Source: Flavobacteria bacterium RIFCSPLOWO2_12_FULL_31_7
GTDB taxonomy: Bacteria > Bacteroidota > Bacteroidia > Flavobacteriales > Flavobacteriaceae
Direction: 5' to 3'
Assembly: GCA_001800945.1 (NCBI GenBank)
Contig: MGWJ01000187.1
Coordinates: 1-5,688 of the forward strand
DNA: 5,688 nucleotides
Part shown: piece after piece, positions 1 through 5,688 of the stretch
Layout of the letters: every line of letters begins with the position of its first letter
Position numbering within the stretch: position 1 is the first letter of the stretch
The notes under the pieces: generated by a model
The model's database searches: none
Seen by the model: the letters and a program-made list of their open reading frames with translations, nothing else
What the model was told of the DNA's origin: nothing
Position numbers and translations under genes: made by a program

Positions 1-1
1 C

Positions 2-448
2 GCCGGAACATTCGTAAAAGAAGGTTTTTTAGGTTCCGATTTTACTTTCTCTACAAAAACAGAATTGACGCATACAGTTGATTATTTACCAAAAAATCAA
101 GCGCGAAAATTATATACGTTTGCCAAAGAACAATTGGAAGTCATAAAAAATGGGGCCCCTGCAGCAAATGTGAATTTAGTGCCAGATACAGAAGTTGAAG
201 CACAAGTTGAAGAGGTTGTAACGGAAGAAGTAACACATTTTGCTGAAATTATGCCTGCTGAAGTGGATGCTTTAGTTAAAGATACAGAATTAGAAGTGCC
301 TATTCCACCGCATGAAAAAAAACTTTCTGATTTATCTAAAGACGAATTGTTTGACAAACTAAATAATTACAAAAAGCTTTTAGATAACGGCTTAATTCTT
401 CAAGGTGAATACGACCGATTAAAAAATGAAATTTTACCGTTCTTGTAA
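2..448 (+). CDS. SHOCT-like domain protein, 3' part (5' end outside window)
   Basis: The reading frame is open to the left edge of the window, so about 148 C-terminal codons are visible and the true start lies upstream. A TTG at 65 is in frame, but nothing favours it as a start because coding-like sequence continues before it. The visible part has three sections. The first is a beta-rich stretch leading into a helix (KNQARKLYTFAKEQLEVIK). The second is an acidic, probably disordered linker rich in Glu and Val. The third, about the last 40 residues, has the pattern LFDKLNNYKKLLDNGLI then EYDRLKNEIL, which resembles the SHOCT short C-terminal domain (leucine-rich helix, Asp-Asn-Gly turn, second helix). 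SHOCT domains usually sit at the end of otherwise unrelated proteins and are thought to mediate oligomerisation. The strand-then-helix section before the linker could be the end of a PH-like domain, but that is a guess. The overall function is not recognisable. An intrinsic terminator follows 16 nt after the stop. Confidence 0.8.
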   Translation, partial: AGTFVKEGFLGSDFTFSTKTELTHTVDYLPKNQARKLYTFAKEQLEVIKNGAPAANVNLVPDTEVEAQVEEVVTEEVTHFAEIMPAEVDALVKDTELEVPIPPHEKKLSDLSKDELFDKLNNYKKLLDNGLILQGEYDRLKNEILPFL

Positions 449-464
449 AAATGTAATAAAAACC

Positions 465-496
465 AAAACCGACAACTTAAAATTGTCGGTTTTTTT
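465..496 (+). terminator. Rho-independent terminator of the SHOCT gene
   Basis: The arms AAAACCGACAA (465-475) and TTGTCGGTTTT (483-493) are perfect inverted repeats around a 7-nt loop. The core CCGACAA/TTGTCGG is followed directly by seven T residues (490-496). The position shortly after the stop at 448 fits termination of the left-hand gene before the convergent tRNA unit. Confidence 0.9.
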
Positions 497-516
497 ATGA
501 AGTAGTATAGGTATAA

Positions 517-554
517 AACAAAAAACCCTTAAAATCAAAAGAAATTAAGGGTTT
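517..554 (-). terminator. Rho-independent terminator of tRNA-Phe
   Basis: Read on the minus strand, AAACCCTTAA (554-545) pairs with TTAAGGGTTT (532-523) around a 12-nt loop. The run TTTGTTT (522-516) follows. It begins 5 nt after the tRNA 3' end, as expected for a monocistronic tRNA transcript. Each transcription direction therefore has its own hairpin, about 26 nt apart. Confidence 0.85.
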
Positions 555-559
555 GTTTG

Positions 560-632
<73 letters not shown>

Positions 633-670
633 TTGAATAATTCTGTAATATTACTTCCTTATTGCGGGTG

Positions 671-702
671 CAAATATAGAACCATTTTTATATTTTCCAA
701 AA
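671..702 (-). promoter_or_regulatory. Promoter of tRNA-Phe (Bacteroidota -33/-7 type)
   Basis: On the minus strand TTTTG (702-698) is followed after exactly 19 nt by TATATTTG (678-671) and then CACCCGC. This is an almost ideal match to the known Bacteroidota sigma factor consensus TTTG-N19-TAnnTTTG. Transcription would start around 664-666, giving a leader of about 30 nt before the tRNA 5' end at 632. Confidence 0.85.
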
Positions 703-727
703 CAAAAAATAAAAAAAATCAATTTCG

Positions 728-735
728 TACATTTG
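728..735 (+). promoter_or_regulatory. Probable -7 box of the coaX operon promoter
   Basis: TACATTTG matches the Bacteroidota -7 consensus TAnnTTTG perfectly. No TTTG-like -33 box lies 17-20 nt upstream; that place is a pure A tract (704-708, within the A-rich 699-719). The predicted start near 740 leaves a leader of only about 14 nt before the ATG at 754, with no Shine-Dalgarno sequence, as is common in this phylum. Confidence 0.6.
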
Positions 736-753
736 CAATTCTAATATTTAGAT

Positions 754-1488
754 ATGATATTTACAATTGATGTAGGGAATACAAACATTAAAGTAGCTGT
801 TTTTGAACAGGTTGACTTGGTTGAAAAGTTTGTTTTTCAAAAAAAAGACCTTGAAAATAATTTTGAAAAAATTTTAAAAAAATATTCAAATTGTACCATC
901 GCAGTGCTTTCTTCGGTCGGAAAATTGGATGAAATCGATATTTTGTGGTTGAAAAAACACTTAAATCTGCTTGAAATTAGTCATGCTTCTGCTTTTCCGT
1001 TTCAAAACTTATACGGAACGCCAAAAACTTTAGGAGTAGACAGAATGGTTTTAGCTGCAGGTGCTGTTTTGTTATATCCCAATCAAAATATTTTAATTGT
1101 GGATGCGGGAACCTGTGTAACCTATGATTTCGTAACTGATAAAAAGGAATATTTAGGTGGTGCCATTTCTCCTGGTTTACGTTTAAGGTACGAATCATTA
1201 CATAATTTCACAGCTAAATTACCTTTACTTTCCAAAAAACAGCCTGAAAATTTCATTGGAAACAATACAGAAGAAGCTATTCATTCAGGTGTGGTTAACG
1301 GATTACGTTATGAAATAGAAGGCTTTGTTTCTGAATATTCTGTTAAAAACGAACAATTTACAATAATTTTAACAGGCGGAGATGCTAATTTTTTGGCTAA
1401 TCGATTAAAAAGTGTCATATTTGCCGATGAAAATTTCTTATTAAAAAGTTTACAACAATTATACACTTATAGTTTACAAAATGATTAA
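754..1488 (+). CDS. coaX: Type III pantothenate kinase
   Basis: This enzyme phosphorylates pantothenate with ATP to give 4'-phosphopantothenate, the first committed step of coenzyme A synthesis, in the cytosol. The 244 residues match the usual family length. The ASKHA-fold signatures appear in order: DVGNTN at 6-11 (first phosphate-binding motif, with Lys13 following), GVDR at 94-97 (Asp96 is the expected catalytic base), DAGT at 117-120 (second phosphate motif), GGAISPG at 135-141, GNNTEEAIHSG at 169-179 and TGGD at 207-210. All key residues seem present, so the enzyme should be active. Type III kinases as a family need a monovalent cation, bind ATP weakly and are not feedback-inhibited by CoA. 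The ATG at 754 is the first start after an in-frame stop at 742-744. The 3' end overlaps the next gene by 8 nt (ATGATTAA), implying coupled translation. Confidence 0.97.
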   Translation: MIFTIDVGNTNIKVAVFEQVDLVEKFVFQKKDLENNFEKILKKYSNCTIAVLSSVGKLDEIDILWLKKHLNLLEISHASAFPFQNLYGTPKTLGVDRMVLAAGAVLLYPNQNILIVDAGTCVTYDFVTDKKEYLGGAISPGLRLRYESLHNFTAKLPLLSKKQPENFIGNNTEEAIHSGVVNGLRYEIEGFVSEYSVKNEQFTIILTGGDANFLANRLKSVIFADENFLLKSLQQLYTYSLQND

Positions 1489-2734
1489 AAAAATTGCCTT
1501 AATAGTTACTATACTACTTGCAAATTTCGGTTTCGCACAAGAAAATACTCCTTCTCCATATTCTTTTTACGGAATTGGAAGTACTAAATTTAAAGGTACA
1601 AACGATATTGTAAACATGGGTGGAATCAGTGTTTATGCTGATAGTACTAATATTAATGTGCTGAATCCAGCAACGTATTCTAACCAAATGTTAACGAGTT
1701 TTCAAGTAGGTGCAACCACTTCGTTTTATAAATTGAATGCGGGTTCACAAACAGAAAAAGCACAGAAAACAACATTTGATTATTTGGTTTTAGGTTTTCC
1801 TGTTTCAAAGAAAATGGGAGTTTCGTTAGGGTTATTACCACAAAGTGCTGTTGGGTATAGATTTGTGAATGATAGAAGAGATACGGATAATACGATTAAT
1901 AGATATTTCGGAAAAGGTGGAGTAAATAAAGTGTATTTTGGTTCTGGGTACAAAATTAATTCTAAATTTAGTGTAGGATTAGATTTCCAATATTTATTTG
2001 GAACCATTGAAACGGAAGCTCAAAAGTTTCAAGAAAATGTTCAGTATGGTTCAAGAGAGTTGAATGAGTCTTCATTGTCTGGTGTGGCATTTAATGCGGG
2101 TTTAACTTATAATACAAAGCTTGATAATAAATTGAATTTTATGTCAAGTTTGGTATATTCTCCTCAAACAAAATTAAATTCTAACAATGCAAGATATGTT
2201 TCTTTAGCTTCATTGTCATCAGATGGAACGGCTTTGCCTGCGTCTGTAGATGTTGAAGTGAATGTTGCGGATTCTAAATTAATTATTCCTTCCAAATTAG
2301 CACTTGGTGCCGGAATTGGAAATAGAAAATGGTTTATTGGTGGAGATATTACTTTTTCTGGAACTGGAAGTCAAATCAATCGATTCGATAACTATTCAAA
2401 TGTATCATACGAAAATGCTACACGAGTTGCGATTGGAGGTTTCTTTATTCCTAAGTTTGATTCTTATGATAATTATTTTGAAAGAATTACCTATCGAGGT
2501 GGATTTAAATTTGAAAATACAGGTTTAGTTATTAATAATACAGCTATTAAAGATAAATCTGCGACTATAGGTTTGGGATTGCCTATTAAAGGTACTTTCT
2601 CAAGCTTGAATTTAGGAGTAGAATATGGAGAAAGAGGTTCTGTATTAAGAGGGTTGGTTCGTGAAGAATATTTTTCTATAAACATTGGATTGATTTTTAA
2701 TGATAAATGGTTTAAGAAAACTTTATATAATTAA
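1481..2734 (+). CDS. Outer-membrane beta-barrel protein, FadL/OmpP1-like
   Basis: The 417-residue product starts with a clear Sec signal peptide: Lys3-Lys4, a hydrophobic core at 5-18, and likely cleavage after Ala19 (GFA|QE). The mature chain opens with SPYSFYGIG (25-33), then NMGG (45-48) and LNPATYS (61-67). The Asn-Pro-Ala motif after an early MGG recalls the FadL/OmpP1 hydrophobic-compound channel family. The rest is alternating short polar/hydrophobic strands rich in Gly, Asn, Ser and aromatics, typical of a transmembrane barrel. The last clear strand is YFSINIGLIF (397-406), followed by an 11-residue tail ending WFKKTLYN, as in other Bacteroidota barrels. The substrate cannot be told from the sequence and may not be a fatty acid. 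The start at 1481 gives the complete signal peptide. It overlaps coaX by 8 nt and is followed 4 nt later by lptC, so all three are probably co-transcribed. Confidence 0.8.
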   Translation: MIKKIALIVTILLANFGFAQENTPSPYSFYGIGSTKFKGTNDIVNMGGISVYADSTNINVLNPATYSNQMLTSFQVGATTSFYKLNAGSQTEKAQKTTFDYLVLGFPVSKKMGVSLGLLPQSAVGYRFVNDRRDTDNTINRYFGKGGVNKVYFGSGYKINSKFSVGLDFQYLFGTIETEAQKFQENVQYGSRELNESSLSGVAFNAGLTYNTKLDNKLNFMSSLVYSPQTKLNSNNARYVSLASLSSDGTALPASVDVEVNVADSKLIIPSKLALGAGIGNRKWFIGGDITFSGTGSQINRFDNYSNVSYENATRVAIGGFFIPKFDSYDNYFERITYRGGFKFENTGLVINNTAIKDKSATIGLGLPIKGTFSSLNLGVEYGERGSVLRGLVREEYFSINIGLIFNDKWFKKTLYN

Positions 2735-2738
2735 TAAC

Positions 2739-3284
2739 ATGAAAAAATTTGTTGACTATTTACTTATTGTTACTCTAATTTTGTTTTTACAAAGTTGTGA
2801 GAGTAATCTTAAAGACGTTCAGCGAATTTATAAAACATCCTTTGTGCCTACTGGTGAAGCAGATTCAATCAACTTAAAGTATACCGACTCCGGTAAAGTA
2901 AAATCAACTCTTCAGAGTTTAAAAATGGTTGATTATTCTTCGGCTAAAAATCCATTTGTAGAATTTCCTAAATCAGTTTTAGTTACACTTTACGATGATA
3001 AAGGCAATAGAACAACTGTTGTTGCAGATAAAGCGGTTTCTTATAAAAAAACGGAAGTTATTGATTTAGTTGGTAATGTGAAAATCGCTACTTTTGATGG
3101 TAAGATTTTAGAAACCAATCAGTTGTATTTTGATCAAAAAAATGAATGGTTTTTTACGGAAGAACCGTTTAGATTTAAAGATGCTGATGGAAGTTTTTTA
3201 CAAGGTGTTGGAATAGATTTTAGTAAAGATTTTAAAATTTTCAACATGCAAAACAATAATGGAGAAGTTAACAATAAAAAATAA
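2739..3284 (+). CDS. lptC: LPS export ABC transporter periplasmic protein LptC (lipoprotein)
   Basis: LptC receives lipopolysaccharide from the LptBFG transporter at the inner membrane and passes it to LptA on the way to the outer membrane. The 181-residue product begins with a short basic end, a hydrophobic stretch (7-17) and the lipobox LQSC with Cys20, so it should be a lipid-anchored protein instead of the bitopic form known in E. coli. The body shows the LptC/OstA-like beta-jellyroll pattern: FPKSVLVTLYDDKGN at 77-90, VADKAV at 95-100, then DLVGNVKI (109-116), a Gly turn, LETNQLYFDQ (124-133) and WFFTEEPF (137-144). I chose the ATG at 2739 over an in-frame ATG at 2700: the upstream start lies inside the preceding gene and puts 13 residues before the lipoprotein signal. 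The previous stop is 4 nt away, and the small membrane gene follows after 6 nt. Confidence 0.9.
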   Translation: MKKFVDYLLIVTLILFLQSCESNLKDVQRIYKTSFVPTGEADSINLKYTDSGKVKSTLQSLKMVDYSSAKNPFVEFPKSVLVTLYDDKGNRTTVVADKAVSYKKTEVIDLVGNVKIATFDGKILETNQLYFDQKNEWFFTEEPFRFKDADGSFLQGVGIDFSKDFKIFNMQNNNGEVNNKK

Positions 3285-3290
3285 TAAAAA

Positions 3291-3482
3291 ATGAAATATT
3301 ACAAATATTCCCAATACTTATATTTAATTGCAGCTATAGTGTTTTCAGTATCTGTGATTTATAAAGTTTTAAATAAACAAGATTATGGTTTACAAGCAAT
3401 TATTGCTGTTGGATTTGTCATAATGTACTTCGTAAGAAGAAGTTTTTTAAAGAAAATGGAAAACAATCAAGAAAACAATTAA
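3291..3482 (+). CDS. Small two-helix inner-membrane protein, unknown function
   Basis: The 63-residue product has two predicted membrane helices, about 9-26 and 34-48, joined by a short polar loop (NKQDYG). A basic cluster (Arg49, Arg50, Lys54, Lys55) and a hydrophilic Asn/Glu tail follow. By the positive-inside rule both ends should face the cytoplasm, although Lys25 and Lys29 near the loop weaken this. No enzymatic motif is visible and I do not recognise a named family. It looks real because it starts 6 nt after the lptC stop, has an A-rich ribosome-binding context (AATAAAAA before ATG), and shows a coherent hydropathy pattern. Its position suggests a role near the inner-membrane part of LPS transport or the envelope, but that is inference from neighbours only. 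Confidence 0.75.
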   Translation: MKYYKYSQYLYLIAAIVFSVSVIYKVLNKQDYGLQAIIAVGFVIMYFVRRSFLKKMENNQENN

Positions 3483-3499
3483 AAAAAATTGCAATACTA

Positions 3500-3530
3500 T
3501 TTTATTATTAAATAGATAATTGTATTTTCG
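3500..3530 (+). promoter_or_regulatory. Possible promoter of ppiD
   Basis: In the 80-bp gap before ppiD, TATTTTCG (3523-3530) matches the TAnnTTTG -7 box at all but one defined position and is followed by CCC. TTTTA (3500-3504) lies 18 nt upstream as a one-mismatch -33 box. Transcription would start near 3535, about 28 nt before the ATG. No terminator hairpin with a T run is visible in the gap, so read-through from the coaX-lptC unit is also likely. Confidence 0.45.
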
Positions 3531-3562
3531 CCCACTGAACAAAAAAATAACTCAATATAAAA

Positions 3563-5668
3563 ATGGCAATTTTATCAAAAATTAGACAACGTTCTATCTT
3601 ATTAGTTCTAATCATTGCATTAGCACTATTCTCATTTGTATTAGCAGATGTAATTAAAAGCGGTGGATTTTCTGGAGGTTCAAATAATGTTGGTTCTATC
3701 AATGGAACAAAATTTGAATACCAAGAATTCATGAGTAAAGTCGCTAATGTTGAAAAACAACAACAAGGAATTAGCAATACTCAAGCTTTAAATTCAGTTT
3801 GGGAACAAGAAGTAAGAAAAGCTTTATTATCTGAGCAATACGATAAAATTGGTTTGTTACTTGGAAAAGAACAATTAATGTCGGTTATTAAAAGTGATCC
3901 TCAATTATCACAATCTCCACAGTTTTTAAATGCTGCTGGTAAGTTTGATGATAAAAAATTCGCTGAATATATCAATTCATTACAAAGTGCTCCAGACCAA
4001 ACACAATGGAACCAATGGAAAGCTTATGAAGTTCAAATTGAGGATTTTGCTAAAGAGCAAATGTATAATACATTAATTAAATCTAGTGTGTATACAACTA
4101 AAGCAGAAGGAAAATTAAAATACGAAAGAGATAACAATAAAGTTGACTTTGATTATGTTGCTTTAGCGTTTTCTACAGTGAGTGATGACCAAGTTAAGGT
4201 AACTGACGAGGAAATCATCGCTTACATGAAGAAAAACCCGAAAAAATACAAATCTGATAACACAAGATCAATAGAATATGTTTTAGTGGAAAACAAACCA
4301 TCTGCAGCTGATGAAGCAGCGATGAAATCTAAGATTGATGGTTTTATTAATGGTAAAACTGAAATGGTAAATGGTGTTAATGAAACAATTCCTTCATTTG
4401 CTTCTGCTACTAATTTAGCTGATTATGTAAATAAATATTCTGAAATTAAATTTGATTCTACTTACGTAGCAAAAAAAGATATTAATCCACAATTTGCGGA
4501 ACAGTTATATGCTTTAGCTCCAGGTCAAGTTTACGGTCCATATACTGATAATGGTTATTCTAAATTAACTAGAGTAGCTGGAAGAAAATCAGGTGCTACG
4601 GCTAAAGTAAGTCATATTTTAATTGCTTACAAAGGTGCCATGCAAGCAGCGCCATCTGTTAAGTTAACTAAAGAAGAAGCAAAAGCAAAAGCGGAAGGTT
4701 TATTAGCTCAAGTTAATGCAAATCCATCTAGCATTGCAATGTTAGCGATGATGAATTCAGATGATCAAGGTTCTAAACAAAATGGTGGAGTATACGATAA
4801 TGTGGCGCCTAAACAAATGGTAAAACCTTTCGATGATTTCTTATTTGGTAACCCAGTTGGTAAAACAGGTGTTGTTGAAACAGATTTTGGTTTCCACGTA
4901 ATGAAAGTGGATGCAAAATATGATGCTGTTCTTTTAGCAACTGTTGCATTAAAAGTTCAACCTTCAGAGAAAACAGAAGATGTAAATTATAATAAAGCCT
5001 TAAAAGTTGAAACAGATGCAATGACAAATGGTCTTGAAAAAGCAGCTAAAACATCTGGATTAAAAATTGCTCCAGTTGTAAGTGTTAAAGCTTACGATGA
5101 AAATGTTGCCAATTTAGGTTTACAAAGACAAATTGTTACTTGGGCTTTCAATGATGATACTAATATTAATGATGTAAAGCGTTTTGATATTGCTAACCTT
5201 GGATTTGCAATTGTAAAATTAAAATCTAAAAATGATGATGGGCTTTTGCCATTAGAATTAGCAAAACAATCTGTTGAGCCATTAATTAAAAATGAGAAAA
5301 AAGCAGCTATTCTTAAAAAGAAAATGACTGGAACTACTTTAGAAGCTATTTCTAAAGCAACAGGTTCAACAATTTCTCCAGCAGTTGGTGCTACAATGGC
5401 TTCTCCAGTAATCCCTAATTTAGGTTACGAGCCAAAAGTAATTGGTGCAGCATTAGGTTTAGAGTCAGGTAAGACTTCTAAAGTTATTGAAGGAAATTCA
5501 GGATTGTTTATGGTAAGAACTAAAACAGTTACTAAAGCTCCAGCAGTAAAAGATTTCAAAACTCAAATTGACCAATTGAACCAACAAACTAAAGGTTCTG
5601 CGCCTTTCAGAGTTATTCAAGGATTAAAAGATAAAGCTGATATTGTTGACAATAGAGGTAAATTCTAA
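3563..5668 (+). CDS. ppiD: Membrane-anchored peptidyl-prolyl isomerase / periplasmic chaperone (PpiD/SurA type)
   Basis: PpiD-type proteins are anchored in the inner membrane and help newly exported proteins fold in the periplasm. The 701-residue product has a short basic N-terminus, one uncleaved membrane helix (11-30), then a helical SurA/PpiD N-terminal chaperone region (about 40-225, beginning VGSINGTKFEYQEF). A parvulin rotamase domain spans about 347-450: KVSHILI (348-354, His351), NGGVYD (407-412) and FGFHVMKV (442-449, His445), so the main conserved parvulin positions are present. Residues 235-338 resemble a degenerate parvulin unit without the His and Gly-Gly motifs. The C-terminal part (about 500-701) carries further short copies of the same strand-turn-strand pattern. 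The ATG at 3563 follows an in-frame stop at 3548-3550, so it is the only sensible start. There is no Shine-Dalgarno, just an A-rich leader. E. coli PpiD is shorter (623 residues) with one parvulin domain. The symbol is by family resemblance. Confidence 0.9.
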   Translation: MAILSKIRQRSILLVLIIALALFSFVLADVIKSGGFSGGSNNVGSINGTKFEYQEFMSKVANVEKQQQGISNTQALNSVWEQEVRKALLSEQYDKIGLLLGKEQLMSVIKSDPQLSQSPQFLNAAGKFDDKKFAEYINSLQSAPDQTQWNQWKAYEVQIEDFAKEQMYNTLIKSSVYTTKAEGKLKYERDNNKVDFDYVALAFSTVSDDQVKVTDEEIIAYMKKNPKKYKSDNTRSIEYVLVENKPSAADEAAMKSKIDGFINGKTEMVNGVNETIPSFASATNLADYVNKYSEIKFDSTYVAKKDINPQFAEQLYALAPGQVYGPYTDNGYSKLTRVAGRKSGATAKVSHILIAYKGAMQAAPSVKLTKEEAKAKAEGLLAQVNANPSSIAMLAMMNSDDQGSKQNGGVYDNVAPKQMVKPFDDFLFGNPVGKTGVVETDFGFHVMKVDAKYDAVLLATVALKVQPSEKTEDVNYNKALKVETDAMTNGLEKAAKTSGLKIAPVVSVKAYDENVANLGLQRQIVTWAFNDDTNINDVKRFDIANLGFAIVKLKSKNDDGLLPLELAKQSVEPLIKNEKKAAILKKKMTGTTLEAISKATGSTISPAVGATMASPVIPNLGYEPKVIGAALGLESGKTSKVIEGNSGLFMVRTKTVTKAPAVKDFKTQIDQLNQQTKGSAPFRVIQGLKDKADIVDNRGKF

Positions 5669-5688
5669 AAAAAATAGAAATTGAAAAA

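Noticed and set aside
97..357. Minus-strand ORF opposite the SHOCT gene
   Set aside because: It is Ser/Thr/Ala-rich low-complexity antisense of an acidic coding region, with no promoter and no recognisable domain.
65..448. Complete 127-residue gene starting at TTG 65
   Set aside because: The same frame is open back to base 2 with normal-looking protein sequence, and no promoter or ribosome-binding context marks the TTG; it is better read as the end of a longer gene.
977..1198. Minus-strand ORF inside coaX
   Set aside because: It lies fully antisense to a well-supported enzyme gene and has no family features.
2304..2528. Plus-strand ORF in another frame inside the barrel gene
   Set aside because: It is out of frame with the barrel coding sequence and has a repetitive Leu/Glu/Ile composition typical of a frame shadow.
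2700..2738. Upstream in-frame ATG for lptC (13 extra residues)
   Set aside because: It lies inside the barrel gene and would bury the lipoprotein signal; the ATG at 2739 gives a standard signal with lipobox and a 4-nt intergenic gap.
3476..3496. Hairpin CAATT-A tract-AATTG after the small membrane gene, as a terminator
   Set aside because: The stem is only about five A/T-rich pairs and has no T run after it, so it is unlikely to stop transcription.
3508..3777. Minus-strand ORF across the ppiD promoter region and 5' end
   Set aside because: It is antisense to the PpiD membrane helix and N-terminal region; the Cys-rich start and lack of a promoter argue against it.
4809..5027. Minus-strand ORF inside ppiD
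   Set aside because: Its Leu/Gln/His-rich composition is what antisense of Lys/Ala-rich coding sequence produces.

Overview
The window reads as a piece of a Bacteroidota chromosome, most likely from the family Flavobacteriaceae (Flavobacterium or a close relative). The DNA is AT-rich, start codons are preceded by A-rich tracts instead of Shine-Dalgarno sequences, and promoter boxes match the Bacteroidota -7 consensus TAnnTTTG. The set CoaX, FadL-like barrel, LptC lipoprotein and membrane-anchored PpiD, and their residue-level character, also fit this family. I see no mobile element, CRISPR array, defence system or sign of transfer. This is ordinary core-genome housekeeping sequence.

Layout: (1) 2-448 (+) is the 3' part of a gene entering from the left edge. 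It encodes a protein with an acidic linker and a SHOCT-like C-terminal helical hairpin, followed by a strong intrinsic terminator. (2) 449-753 is a 305-bp intergenic region. It holds two terminators for convergent transcripts, a tRNA-Phe(GAA) gene on the minus strand with a near-ideal promoter, and a divergent promoter for coaX. (3) 754-3482 (+) is a tightly packed run: coaX (type III pantothenate kinase), an outer-membrane beta-barrel protein (8-nt overlap), lptC (4-nt gap) and a 63-residue two-helix membrane protein (6-nt gap). This spacing implies one transcript. (4) After an 80-bp gap with a possible promoter, 3563-5668 (+) encodes a 701-residue membrane-anchored PpiD/SurA-type peptidyl-prolyl isomerase and periplasmic chaperone.

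How they work together: apart from CoaX, which makes 4'-phosphopantothenate for coenzyme A, the rightward genes concern the cell envelope. There is an outer-membrane barrel, a component of the lipopolysaccharide transport bridge (LptC), a small inner-membrane protein of unknown role, and a periplasmic folding factor that could assist such barrels. The points most worth a second look are the unannotated 63-residue membrane protein beside lptC, the internal repeats and degenerate first parvulin-like unit in PpiD, the U-U mismatch in the tRNA-Phe T stem, and the divergent tRNA/coaX promoter pair.
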